From: Chryseobacterium sp. MA9
GTDB lineage: Bacteria > Bacteroidota > Bacteroidia > Flavobacteriales > Weeksellaceae
Direction of reading: 5' to 3'
Assembly: GCF_024399315.1 (NCBI RefSeq)
Contig: NZ_CP075170.1
Span: 2,728,001 to 2,792,000 of the forward strand
Length of the DNA: 64,000 nucleotides
Every line of letters begins with the position of its first letter. The first letter of the stretch is position 1. The translations under genes and the position numbers were made by a program. The notes beneath the pieces were generated by a model that made no database searches, was not told the DNA's origin, and was given only the letters and a program-made list of their open reading frames with translations. Positions 17,833 through 25,654 of the stretch are shown one piece after another.

Positions 17833-17870
17833 TAAGTACTTGTATAAAAGTAAGTACAAATATAACTTTG
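17833..17870 (+). promoter_or_regulatory. promoter with HxlR operator-like palindrome
   Basis: GTACTT (17836-17841) and AAGTAC (17852-17857) form an inverted repeat with 10 bases between. CTTG at 17839-17842 and TAACTTTG at 17863-17870, 20 bases apart, form a Bacteroidota promoter for the reductase gene. A regulator on the palindrome would cover the spacer. Confidence 0.6.
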
Positions 17871-17897
17871 TTCTCAGAAATAAAAAAATATTTACAT

Positions 17898-18776
17898 ATG
17901 AAAATTGTAATCACAGGATCACTAGGAAATGTTGCTAAACCATTAGCACAACAATTAATTGCCGAAGGACACCATATTACGGTAGTCAGCAGCAGCAATG
18001 CAAGAAAACATGATATTGAATCTCTTGGAGCCACTCCAGCCATAGGTTCTATCACAGACGTTCAGTTTTTAACTCAGACATTTGAGGGAGCAGATGCTGT
18101 TTTTGTAATGACTCCTCCTGCTATCAGCCCGAATAAGATTGTGGAGAACACAACCAATGCCGGAAAAAATTATGCTAAAGCTATAAAGAATGCCAATATA
18201 AAAAGAGCTGTAATGCTAAGCAGTGTAGGCGCTGAATCTCCGGTAGAAAATGGCCCTATTGCAGGTCTTCACAATATTGAAAAAATATATAACGAAGTAG
18301 AAAATACTTCTTTCACTTTTTTAAGAGCCGGATATTTTTATAATAATTTTTTCAACGATATTCCTTTGATTCAAAATGCTGGAATTATTGGAGGAAATTA
18401 TCCTGCAGATATTGAAGTACCCGTTGTACATCCCAATGATATTGCCCAAGCAGCCGCTGAAGAACTGGTAAAAGAAGAAAATACAAACAACATCCGATAT
18501 ATTGTAAGTGATGTAAGAAAAGCTTCTGATTTTGCGAAGGTCCTGGGAACTTCTGTTAATAAACCTGAGCTTCCATGGGTAGAATTCTCTGATGAAGATT
18601 CTTTAAATGGAATGCTTCAAGCCGGATTACCTGAAGATATGGCTCATCTTTATGTTGAAATGGGTAGAGGAATAAGAACCGGGGTTGTTCAGAAGGATTT
18701 TATTGATCACAATTCTCCTGTTACAGGTAATGTAAAGCTAGAGGATTTTGCTAAAGAGTTTTCTTCTAAGTTTTAA
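17898..18776 (+). CDS. NmrA-like NAD(P)-binding oxidoreductase
   Basis: 292 residues from the ATG at 17898. The dinucleotide-binding start reads KIVITGSLGNVAKPLAQQL, then SSNARKHDIESLGA and the atypical-SDR run VMLSSVGAE. This is the NmrA/quinone-reductase-2-like group, often controlled by a divergent HxlR gene and responsive to quinones or electrophiles. The open frame extends upstream to 17787, but that part overlaps the HxlR gene and operator and is not used. The terminal VKLEDFAKEFSSKF is typical. Activity on quinones is inferred from family and context. Confidence 0.88.
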   Translation: MKIVITGSLGNVAKPLAQQLIAEGHHITVVSSSNARKHDIESLGATPAIGSITDVQFLTQTFEGADAVFVMTPPAISPNKIVENTTNAGKNYAKAIKNANIKRAVMLSSVGAESPVENGPIAGLHNIEKIYNEVENTSFTFLRAGYFYNNFFNDIPLIQNAGIIGGNYPADIEVPVVHPNDIAQAAAEELVKEENTNNIRYIVSDVRKASDFAKVLGTSVNKPELPWVEFSDEDSLNGMLQAGLPEDMAHLYVEMGRGIRTGVVQKDFIDHNSPVTGNVKLEDFAKEFSSKF

Positions 18777-18801
18777 ATTCTTTTGTCTTTTTAAGACTGA
18801 T

Positions 18802-18844
18802 AACACGAGTTTCGGCGCACCAAAGGTGCGCCGAAACTCGTGTT
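18802..18844. terminator. 20-bp perfect GC-rich hairpin
   Basis: AACACGAGTTTCGGCGCACC, a 3-base AAA loop, and its exact 20-base reverse complement. It lies between two convergent genes. It is longer and more GC-rich than other terminators here and lacks a strong T run. Confidence 0.7.
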
Positions 18845-18868
18845 TAATGTTATATTTTAAACCTCAGA

Positions 18869-20152
18869 CTATTTCTTGTCTTTCAGGGTTTCCTTTAAAA
18901 CTTTCAGTTTTCCATCAATGGGCTGATCAATTTTTAATCCTAAAATTTCTGCAGCCAGAGGATAGACATTGATATTGGCAAATTCGTCAATAACAAGATT
19001 GTTTTTAAATTCCGGTCCCCAGGCAAAGAAAGTAGCCTTCATTTCCGGAACAACTTTAGGGTTATAACCGTGCTTTCCAACAGATGTTTTCTTGCCTTTT
19101 TCCAGGAATATTTTTGGTGCTTTCGGGATCAGAAGAATCTGTCCTATTCTGTTGTATTGGTCGTCTCTTGTTGCAAAGTGCAGGTATTTAGGAAGTTTTT
19201 TGTCAAGATATACTTCGTAATCGTCTGTTTTCTGAGCTTTCAGTTGTTTGTAAACCTTCTTTACCTCATCCGGATTTTTAACATAAACTCTTAACAAGGT
19301 TTGGGAATTGTAAAAATCAAATCTGTTTTTATCAAAAAGAACAGCCGGGATTTCTAAAGGTGTACCACCGTCTACTTTGATCATTCCGTGGTCAGACACA
19401 AATATAAAGTTGACATTTTTTAATCCTAAATCATTTACTTTCTGAACAAGATCACCAATTGCCTGATCTATCAGATGAACAGCATTTTCTGTTTCTTTGC
19501 TATCCGGACCATAATGATGCCCGCTTCCGTCTACTTCCGGGAAATATAATGATATAAAATGAGGTCTTTTATCTTCCGGTAATTTCAGCCAGTTCACCAC
19601 TTTTTCTACTTTTTCGGAAGGAGAAAATTTTTCGTGATAAGGATAATAATAAGAAGGTCTCATTCCTCCGGCATCACTGGCAGATCCTACCCACATTAAA
19701 GAGGCTGATACCATTCCCTGTTTTTCAGCAAGTCCCCAAAGTGGAGTTCCTCCATACCAGCTTCCGTCTTCAGCATTTTTTTTATTGCTCATGGCATACC
19801 CTTCTTTTCTCTTGTAATCATAGAAAAAGTTATCGATCAAACCATGATGAGAAGGATAAAGTCCGGTAATTAAGCTCCAGTGATTTGGGAAAGTAATACT
19901 TGGATAGCTTGGAATCATTGCTTCAGCCTTCACACCGCCATTGGCCAGTTTCAAAAGGTTTTCAGCATTGTACTTCTGTGCATAATCATAACGGAAACCG
20001 TCTGTAGATATCATAATCACATAAGGTTTTGACTGTGCTTCTGTGCTGTTCTGTCTACCAGGGATAATCACTTGGGCTGTATCAATATTGATCTGTTGCG
20101 CAAAAGCCGTAAAGGAAATTAGCAGCAGTAATAAATGGATTCCTCGCTTCAT
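18869..20152 (-). CDS. secreted nucleotide pyrophosphatase/phosphodiesterase-like enzyme
   Basis: 427-residue alkaline-phosphatase-superfamily protein. A signal peptide covers about 1-18 (HLLLLLISFTAFAQ). Metal and nucleophile motifs are MISTDGFRYDY near 48-58 and SYPSITFPNHWSLITG near 82-97, where the threonine of ITFPNH is the expected nucleophile. Further metal ligands appear in FPEVDGSGHHYG, VSDHGM and KHGYNP. This pattern fits type I ectonucleotide pyrophosphatases that cleave nucleotides or phosphodiesters in the periplasm. A TAACTTTG box (reverse complement of 20170-20177) lies just upstream of the ATG. Confidence 0.9.
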   Translation of the reverse strand: MKRGIHLLLLLISFTAFAQQINIDTAQVIIPGRQNSTEAQSKPYVIMISTDGFRYDYAQKYNAENLLKLANGGVKAEAMIPSYPSITFPNHWSLITGLYPSHHGLIDNFFYDYKRKEGYAMSNKKNAEDGSWYGGTPLWGLAEKQGMVSASLMWVGSASDAGGMRPSYYYPYHEKFSPSEKVEKVVNWLKLPEDKRPHFISLYFPEVDGSGHHYGPDSKETENAVHLIDQAIGDLVQKVNDLGLKNVNFIFVSDHGMIKVDGGTPLEIPAVLFDKNRFDFYNSQTLLRVYVKNPDEVKKVYKQLKAQKTDDYEVYLDKKLPKYLHFATRDDQYNRIGQILLIPKAPKIFLEKGKKTSVGKHGYNPKVVPEMKATFFAWGPEFKNNLVIDEFANINVYPLAAEILGLKIDQPIDGKLKVLKETLKDKK

Positions 20153-20261
20153 TATTTTAAAATTTTCTACAAAGTTACACCCTATACTTCTGCATAAAAA
20201 GTTTAAGAGATTAAAAGTATATTAAAACCGATTATTTTTTTAAAATCAAAATTAATGCTCA

Positions 20262-21107
20262 TTAAATAGGTCTTTTCATTTCAAACTGTGACAGCCAATT
20301 GTTCAGTCCTACTTTTTCACTAAGAAATTGGCTGGTGTTTTCTGAAGAGTCATCTACGTTATTCAAGGCTATAGTTTGCCCTCCATTTTTTTCTTTAACA
20401 GCGTTAAAAAGCTTTGTTCCAATTCCACGATTTCTGTAATTCTTATCTACTGCAAACTGATATATTTTTTTCGCAGCTGGGCCATAAATAATATATCCTA
20501 CAAGCTTCTCTCCGTCATAAGATCCTAAAGTCACATAGTTTTCCGGCATCGGTTCCAATACGAAAACAGATCCCTGCCATGAAGGTTCAATATCCCAGAA
20601 AGAGCATAGCAGATCCCATTGAAAGTCTTTCAGATCCCTAATAGAAACCTCAGCATTTTCTTTTCCCTGTTGAATACTTCCGTTAAAACAAAGTAATCTT
20701 CGGACAATTGCAAAACCCAGGTTTTCATATGCCCTGATTGCAGGCTGATTTCCTTCAATAACTTCAAGCAGTAATGTATTTGCATTTCTTTCTTTTAAAA
20801 CGGGAATAATAAAGTCATACATTTTTCTTACCAATCCTTTACCTCTGCTTTCAGGAACTACTCCTGTCCCGCCATTGTATATAATTTTCTCCCCATTTTC
20901 AACTTTTTCAGACTGAAGAATAAAACCTACCAATTTTCCATCATCAAAAGCTCCGGCAGATAAGTTCATATCTAATTTTTCTGTTGCAATTTTTGAGATA
21001 AGCACCTCTTTCGTTAAGTGAAAAGGAATAACATAATCTGAAAATGAATGATTGAATACTGATAAAAGTTCGTCTATTGTGATATTGGCTAATGTTTTGA
21101 ATTCCAT
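20262..21107 (-). CDS. double-domain GNAT acetyltransferase
   Basis: 281-residue protein with two GCN5-related acetyltransferase domains in tandem. The first (about 1-140) has GVVPESRGKGLVRKMYDF and NQPAIRAYENLGF. The second (about 150-281) has VDKNYRNRGIGTKLF and ends with the shortened NWLSQFEMKRPI. One domain often keeps activity while the other is structural; here both retain the R/Q-G-x-G-like loop. The substrate is unknown. A TATATTTG box (reverse complement of 21166-21173) lies about 60 bases upstream. Confidence 0.87.
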   Translation of the reverse strand: MEFKTLANITIDELLSVFNHSFSDYVIPFHLTKEVLISKIATEKLDMNLSAGAFDDGKLVGFILQSEKVENGEKIIYNGGTGVVPESRGKGLVRKMYDFIIPVLKERNANTLLLEVIEGNQPAIRAYENLGFAIVRRLLCFNGSIQQGKENAEVSIRDLKDFQWDLLCSFWDIEPSWQGSVFVLEPMPENYVTLGSYDGEKLVGYIIYGPAAKKIYQFAVDKNYRNRGIGTKLFNAVKEKNGGQTIALNNVDDSSENTSQFLSEKVGLNNWLSQFEMKRPI

Positions 21108-21213
21108 TGGTTGTAAAAATTATACGGCAAAGAAACTGCCTCTTATTAAAGAATCTGGATATACACAAATATATAAAATTTAAAGCAATCTCTCTGGAAT
21201 TGGTACTTTAATA

Positions 21214-21246
21214 AAAAAATGATACCCCTGAAAGATCAGAGGTATC
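21214..21246 (-). terminator. intrinsic terminator of the five-gene operon
   Basis: Read on the minus strand, an 11-base stem with one mismatch (GATACCTCTGA / TCAGGGGTATC) followed by a run of T, downstream of the T9SS protein gene. Confidence 0.7.
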
Positions 21247-21286
21247 GTTTTAAAAAAAAATATTTAGGTGTGTTTTTTCTGAAAAA

Positions 21287-22033
21287 TTATTCTTTAATAA
21301 GTTTTTCGTAAGATGTAGTTCCATCTTTAAGCTGAATTTCAAGGTAATAACTTCCTGATCTTAAATCTTCAACACTGATGCTTTCGCCTTCCGGTTTCAC
21401 TGATTTAACCTTTCTGCCAGTTGCTTCGTAAATATCAATGGATTTTATCTTATCAACGTTTTTGAAGTTTACTGTTGATTTAGCAGGATTTGGGTAAAGA
21501 CTTACTTTCTTGCTATTGGCAGCAATTTCATTGGTTGATAAAGAGGCTGTAGTCATCGTTAATGTTGCATATCCTCTTCCTGCATCATGGTAACCAATAC
21601 CTGTGCCTGTTTTTCTCGCATAAAAGATGTTAATAGCTCCCGCAGCATTGGCAATAGCAAAATCACCAGTACCTCCGGCAAGGCTTCTTGTTGCTACAAC
21701 AGTTCTTGTAGATCCTGAAATAGTGTTAGAAGTTTCTGTCCAGTCCTGTGAAGGATCAATGGTTGGAGGCATCATAGGACCGGGGAATGTATAGTCTCTA
21801 TTGGTAGATGAATTGTATATAAATCCATCTGAACCTGCTGCCATCCCTACACTTCCAAAACCAATTCCTAACATAGAGTTGCTGTCACCTGTTACTGTAA
21901 TTGTTGCTCCGGTAGGAGTTGTGTCTAATTTCACCGTCATGGAAGTTGCCGGTAAATTTACCGTTCCTGATGAAAACTGTGCCCATGCAAAATTTGCAAG
22001 AACTAAACTAAGTGCTAGTAGAGTTTTTTTCAT
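21287..22033 (-). CDS. T9SS type A sorting-domain protein
   Basis: 248-residue exported protein. Residues 1-18 are a signal peptide (MKKTLLALS to AWAQ). The middle is Gly/Thr/Ser-rich with a VTGDSNSMLGIGFG stretch and no recognised enzyme motif. The last 75 or so residues are a type A T9SS sorting domain, with KVSLYPNPAKSTVNF, a GRKVKSV turn and the closing SGSYYLEIQLKDGTTSYEKLIKE pattern. It should cross the outer membrane through the type IX system and be attached or released. It is the last gene of the operon that begins at 24303; the gap to the ankyrin gene is 1 base. Confidence 0.85.
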   Translation of the reverse strand: MKKTLLALSLVLANFAWAQFSSGTVNLPATSMTVKLDTTPTGATITVTGDSNSMLGIGFGSVGMAAGSDGFIYNSSTNRDYTFPGPMMPPTIDPSQDWTETSNTISGSTRTVVATRSLAGGTGDFAIANAAGAINIFYARKTGTGIGYHDAGRGYATLTMTTASLSTNEIAANSKKVSLYPNPAKSTVNFKNVDKIKSIDIYEATGRKVKSVKPEGESISVEDLRSGSYYLEIQLKDGTTSYEKLIKE

Positions 22034-22034
22034 A

Positions 22035-22559
22035 TCAATTTTTTAAGAGATTAATAATTTCTTTGTTATTGGTTTGTAATGCATATTCAAAAGGGGTCAT
22101 TCCCATTGAATCTTTTTTTGTTTTATCTGCTTTATATTTAAGCAGCTGTTCTACCAGGTCTTTATTCCCTGATTTTACTGCCCAGAATAAAGGAGTATAT
22201 CCTGTAGCGTCTGCTATATTGGGATCTGCCTTTTTCTTTAATAAATGTTCCACCAGGTCTTTGTTGTATTTTATGGCAAGACCTGCCAATGCGGTTCCTT
22301 CACGACTTTTATAGTTCACATCTTTTACATTATCAATCAGAAAGTCAGCAACGCTTACATTTCCTCTGTAACAAGCTAAAATAAGGGGTGAAAAACCATT
22401 TTCGTTAACCTGATTAATAACATCCGGGTTTTGTTTCATCAGCTCCTGTACTTCAGGAACTGTTCCGCTTCTGGCAATATCAAATATTGATTTTGCTTTT
22501 CCCTGAGCAGATAGCCATGAGCTCAGAAATAGTCCTAAAATTAAGATTAGATTTCTCAT
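22035..22559 (-). CDS. periplasmic ankyrin-repeat protein
   Basis: 174 residues with a signal peptide (about 1-19, LILGLFLSSWLSAQ) and about four ankyrin repeats: NENGFSPLILACYRGN, SREGTALAGLAIKYN, DATGYTPLFWAVKSG and DSMGMTPFEYALQTN. Ankyrin repeats bind proteins. Periplasmic versions near catalase or cytochrome genes are known in other bacteria, which suits its place in a redox-like operon. It overlaps the YceI gene by 4 bases (ATGA) and sits 1 base before the T9SS gene, so it is certainly co-transcribed. Confidence 0.88.
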   Translation of the reverse strand: MRNLILILGLFLSSWLSAQGKAKSIFDIARSGTVPEVQELMKQNPDVINQVNENGFSPLILACYRGNVSVADFLIDNVKDVNYKSREGTALAGLAIKYNKDLVEHLLKKKADPNIADATGYTPLFWAVKSGNKDLVEQLLKYKADKTKKDSMGMTPFEYALQTNNKEIINLLKN

Positions 22560-23101
22560 TGTTTTACCATTACGTAGTTGTATTCTATGTTGACGTTTTC
22601 TGCAACTTTCTTGGTAACCATTTTAGGTATGGTCACTTTATAATCTGCAGGTTTGGCCATAAAACTACCCTGCATATATATTTTACCATCTTTTGCATAC
22701 AAAGTAGCTGCAGAGTTTACAGCTTTGTCTACTCCATGAAAGTTAAGCGTTCCCTGAACCGTATATTTCTGAGGGCTGCCTGTAAGTTTTGTTTTATCAA
22801 AGTTGACAATTTTCCCTTTGAAAGTTGTTTTAGGGTATTTTGCAGATTCAGCATAACTTTCATTGAAATGCTCTTCCATTAATTTTGTTTTAAAATGAAA
22901 GTTTTTGACAGTTGAAACAGATGCCATTTCACCGTTATCTGCATTCAGAATTACAACATTATTGTCGTCCTGGGCAAAAATATCATCAAACAGAGGTACT
23001 GAAGCTTCAAAAGTTACTTTTCCGGTCTTAGAACTGTATTTTTGTGCTGAAGCGTAACCGGCAGAAAGCAGTAATACGCTTAATAATGCTAATTTTTTCA
23101 T
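22556..23101 (-). CDS. YceI-family lipocalin-like protein
   Basis: 181 residues from the ATG at 23101. A signal peptide (KLALLSVLLLSAGYASAQ) leads into a YceI domain: TGKVTFEASVPL, KMVTKKVAENVNIEYNY and the conserved NFHFKTKLMEEHFNESY. YceI proteins bind long polyprenoid or quinone-like lipids in the periplasm; the ligand here is not shown. An ATG at 23122 would overlap the upstream gene's end and extend the signal peptide, so 23101 is preferred. It is the third gene in the operon. Confidence 0.88.
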   Translation of the reverse strand: MKKLALLSVLLLSAGYASAQKYSSKTGKVTFEASVPLFDDIFAQDDNNVVILNADNGEMASVSTVKNFHFKTKLMEEHFNESYAESAKYPKTTFKGKIVNFDKTKLTGSPQKYTVQGTLNFHGVDKAVNSAATLYAKDGKIYMQGSFMAKPADYKVTIPKMVTKKVAENVNIEYNYVMVKQ

Positions 23102-23111
23102 ATCAATTTTT

Positions 23112-23459
23112 TTAATTTTCATTTAACCCGTCAGCTTTCCACTTTATGAAAATATTGATCTGAGCGGCAGACAACGATCCTCCCTGAGGCATTTTCCCGG
23201 GATCACCGTTAGGTCTTTGAATACGGTCCAGAATTCCGTCTATATTATTTTTCACCTGATCGTAAGTAACCAGTGGTTTAAAACTTCCCGCGGAATGACA
23301 GCCTATACAGCTGTTATCAACAATGGGTTTTACATCTGCTGTATACTTTACAGGTGCAGTGATTGGTGTATTATCAGAAATTTCTTCATAAGTTCTGCTG
23401 TCACAAGCCGTCAGTATGATTGCTGACGACAGTATCAATAAGGATGTTAGCTTTTTCAT
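23112..23459 (-). CDS. small c-type cytochrome lipoprotein
   Basis: 115 residues from the ATG at 23459. A lipoprotein signal ends at the lipobox LTAC near residue 19, so it should be anchored in a membrane facing the periplasm. A haem-c attachment motif CIGCH is present near residue 52, and a candidate axial methionine lies in PGKMPQGG near residue 88. These are the parts of a minimal mono-haem cytochrome. It lies between the beta-barrel gene and the YceI gene with gaps of 1 and 10 bases, suggesting a shared redox or stress job. Confidence 0.82.
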   Translation of the reverse strand: MKKLTSLLILSSAIILTACDSRTYEEISDNTPITAPVKYTADVKPIVDNSCIGCHSAGSFKPLVTYDQVKNNIDGILDRIQRPNGDPGKMPQGGSLSAAQINIFIKWKADGLNEN

Positions 23460-23460
23460 A

Positions 23461-24303
23461 TTAAAAAACTCTATAAAGATTAAACCCAAAGAAAATATGC
23501 CCCTTTCCCCATGCTCCAGTGGCATTGGTAAGATATCCGATATCTGAATTTATCTGGGAGTTCGTTAATAAAAGCTGGAACACATGTCCTCCGGTTTCTA
23601 CATCGACCCCTAATGATAATGGGGTTTTATAAAAACTGTGATCGTCGAAATTCACAAAGTATTCTGCATTCACAGAAACTCTTTTTGAAATTTTATAGCG
23701 TCCTCCCAAACCTGCCAAAAACTGATTTTTGTTTTCAATGGTGGGTTCGTAAAGGTTTTTATGAACAAAGGAAGGGGTAAGCTGTAAGGAAAGCTTATCA
23801 TTGAACCTTCTTGAGATCAATGCCTGTGTAAGATAAGAAAGCCTGTCGCTGAATTTAAGGTGTGGATAATTATCTTTATCCAGTTCAGTATTGGCACCCA
23901 TTACATTGTACCCCACAATATCCACCGGAAAGTTTTCATTTTGTCTTACCAGTCTGTATTTTACTGCTCCTTCAAACGTTTTCATATTCGTTTCTCTGGA
24001 CAGACTTACGGATACAGCATCTGAAATACCATAGATAACACCTAATTTGGTTGAAGCATGATCCAGACCGAAAAAGTCTTTAAAGCCTGCGCTTATATCT
24101 CCAAATCTGTGAGCAACAATAATGTACCATTCTTTTTTGGCAGCCAGTTTTGTAGATTGTCCTGTAACAATCTGAAGGGCTTTGAAGGCGGGTTGTGAGG
24201 TTTCTGTGTTGGTTTTCACCGTGTCAATATCTTTCAGCAGATCTTCCTGTGCAAAGACAAGACCTGATGAAAATACTGACAAAAATAAGAGAGTTTTCGT
24301 CAT
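23461..24303 (-). CDS. DUF5777-like outer-membrane beta-barrel protein
   Basis: 280 residues from the ATG at 24303. A signal peptide (about 1-18, LFLSVFSSGLVFAQ) is followed by alternating beta strands, ending GHIFFGFNLYRVF with the terminal phenylalanine typical of outer-membrane barrels. The sequence resembles the DUF5777 family, which often occurs with cytochromes in Bacteroidota; that match is from memory. It is the first gene of the five-gene operon, transcribed from the promoter and FNR-like site at 24332-24377. Confidence 0.75.
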   Translation of the reverse strand: MTKTLLFLSVFSSGLVFAQEDLLKDIDTVKTNTETSQPAFKALQIVTGQSTKLAAKKEWYIIVAHRFGDISAGFKDFFGLDHASTKLGVIYGISDAVSVSLSRETNMKTFEGAVKYRLVRQNENFPVDIVGYNVMGANTELDKDNYPHLKFSDRLSYLTQALISRRFNDKLSLQLTPSFVHKNLYEPTIENKNQFLAGLGGRYKISKRVSVNAEYFVNFDDHSFYKTPLSLGVDVETGGHVFQLLLTNSQINSDIGYLTNATGAWGKGHIFFGFNLYRVF

Positions 24304-24331
24304 ATACAATTTGAATTAAATTATGATATAA

Positions 24332-24339
24332 CAAACTTA
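24332..24339 (-). promoter_or_regulatory. TAnnTTTG promoter box of the cytochrome operon
   Basis: Read on the minus strand, TAAGTTTG, about 28 bases before the ATG at 24303. No TTTG is found at ideal -33 spacing, consistent with an activator-dependent promoter. Confidence 0.65.
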
Positions 24340-24361
24340 TTGAGTTCTCAATTCAAAAACA

Positions 24362-24377
24362 GGTGATAAAAGTCACC
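24362..24377 (-). promoter_or_regulatory. FNR/CRP-type operator
   Basis: GGTGA-N6-TCACC, a perfect 5+5 inverted repeat with the TGA/TCA core read by Crp/Fnr proteins. Its centre is about 42 bases upstream of the start expected from the TAAGTTTG box, the class II activator position. The Crp/Fnr gene at 24429-25079 is next to it. Confidence 0.7.
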
Positions 24378-24428
24378 ATCCAAATTGTTTTTATCGATGA
24401 TAAAAATAAACTTTTCAAACAATTAGAA

Positions 24429-25079
24429 TTAGATTATTCTAACATTTTCATTTACAGGAACTTTAATACCTTCTTTAGTTTGAACAATTTCACCTTCGCT
24501 TTCAATTTTTTTCAAAACTCTGCTTACCACTTCCCTGGAAGTTCCCAAACTGTTGGCAATTTCACGATGGGTTATCTTAATGGGGTTGTTTCCTGTGGAT
24601 GAAATCTGCTGTTTGATGTAATTCAGGACTCTTTTATCCAGTCTGTGGAACACTGCATCATTCACCATATTCATCACTTCTGAAAATCTACGGTCATATT
24701 CATGATAAAACAGTTTGTTGATTTCCGGAAATTTTATCAGCCAATCATGCATTACGGAAACAGGAATAAGAATGGCTTCCGAGTCTTCTTCGGCGATAGC
24801 ATATACCCTGCTGACGTAATCTGTGAGAATGGATGAGAAGGTCATAAGGCAGCTATCTTTGGGTTTAATATAATAGTAGATAAGTTCTCTTCCATCATTA
24901 AGGGTGAAAACCTTGATAGAGCCTTTTATCAGGAAAGGCACAAACTTATTTTTCTGCCCTTCTCTTATGATTTCAGTTTTTGCTTTTATATTAATTGCAA
25001 CAGCATGCTTTTCCAACTCAGATAGAAAATCAGCACCTAAAAATCCAAATTTGCTTACAGCGAACGCATTATCAATCAT
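24429..25079 (-). CDS. Crp/Fnr-family regulator adjacent to cytochrome operon
   Basis: 216-residue regulator with a cyclic-nucleotide-binding-type domain (about 15-130) and a DNA-binding domain (about 150-210). The recognition helix region LGTSREVVSRVLKKIE carries R-E-x-x-S-R, the arrangement that reads TGA half-sites. There is no N-terminal cysteine cluster, so oxygen sensing by an Fe-S centre is unlikely; haem or NO sensing is possible. Its stop is about 50 bases before the GGTGA-N6-TCACC site upstream of the cytochrome operon, so control of that operon is the natural reading. A TATCTTTG box (reverse complement of 25107-25114) lies about 30 bases upstream. Confidence 0.88.
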   Translation of the reverse strand: MIDNAFAVSKFGFLGADFLSELEKHAVAINIKAKTEIIREGQKNKFVPFLIKGSIKVFTLNDGRELIYYYIKPKDSCLMTFSSILTDYVSRVYAIAEEDSEAILIPVSVMHDWLIKFPEINKLFYHEYDRRFSEVMNMVNDAVFHRLDKRVLNYIKQQISSTGNNPIKITHREIANSLGTSREVVSRVLKKIESEGEIVQTKEGIKVPVNENVRII

Positions 25080-25211
25080 ATCTTGTATTTTCTACTTTTT
25101 CTTGAACAAAGATATAAAATTGATGAATGGTTACTATATATTTTTATCTTATTAAATAAAATTAACAATTAAGTAATTTTAATCTGCTTTGCTTAAAGTT
25201 CAGAATAAAAA

Positions 25212-25237
25212 AATACCCCGGTAAAAACCAGGGTATT
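25212..25237 (-). terminator. terminator of the rpoBC-DUF3467 transcript
   Basis: An 11-base stem with one wobble (AATACCCTGGT / ACCGGGGTATT on the minus strand), followed by a T run, 25 bases after the DUF3467 gene. Confidence 0.75.
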
Positions 25238-25261
25238 CTTATTTATTGTAAAAAAGAAATC

Positions 25262-25567
25262 TTACGCTTGAACGTTGTTTCCTCCTAATACGAAAGGCTC
25301 AACTTCTTTGATTTCTCCGAACTGCTGCTCGTAGTTAGCGATGTTCTGTTGAAGAGCGTTTAATACTCTTTTAGCGTGAAGTGGAGCAAGAATAACTCTT
25401 GATCTTACTTTAGCTTGCTGAACACCTGGCATCAACTGAATAAAGTCTACTACAAATTCAGATGGAGAGTGGTTTACTAAAGCTAGGTTAGCATAGATAC
25501 CAGCAGCTACCATTTCGTTTAATTCGATGTTGATGTTTCCGTCTTGTGGATTTTGATTGTTGTCCAT
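25262..25567 (-). CDS. DUF3467 family protein
   Basis: 101-residue acidic protein starting DNNQNPQDGNINIELNE. It contains the DUF3467 features EMVAAGIYANLALVNHS, FVVDFIQLMPG and AKVRSRVILAPLHAKRVLNALQ. Function is unknown; in Bacteroidota the gene commonly follows rpoC, as here (87 bases downstream), so it is probably part of the rpoBC transcript. It has no signal peptide or membrane segment. The region between it and rpoC is AT-rich with short AAATTTC repeats. Confidence 0.9.
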   Translation of the reverse strand: MDNNQNPQDGNINIELNEMVAAGIYANLALVNHSPSEFVVDFIQLMPGVQQAKVRSRVILAPLHAKRVLNALQQNIANYEQQFGEIKEVEPFVLGGNNVQA

Positions 25568-25654
25568 TGTTATAAATTATGTTTTTAAAATTCGAAATTT
25601 GAGATTGTGAAAATATAAAAATAATTTCAAATCCCAAATTTCAAATCATTAATT

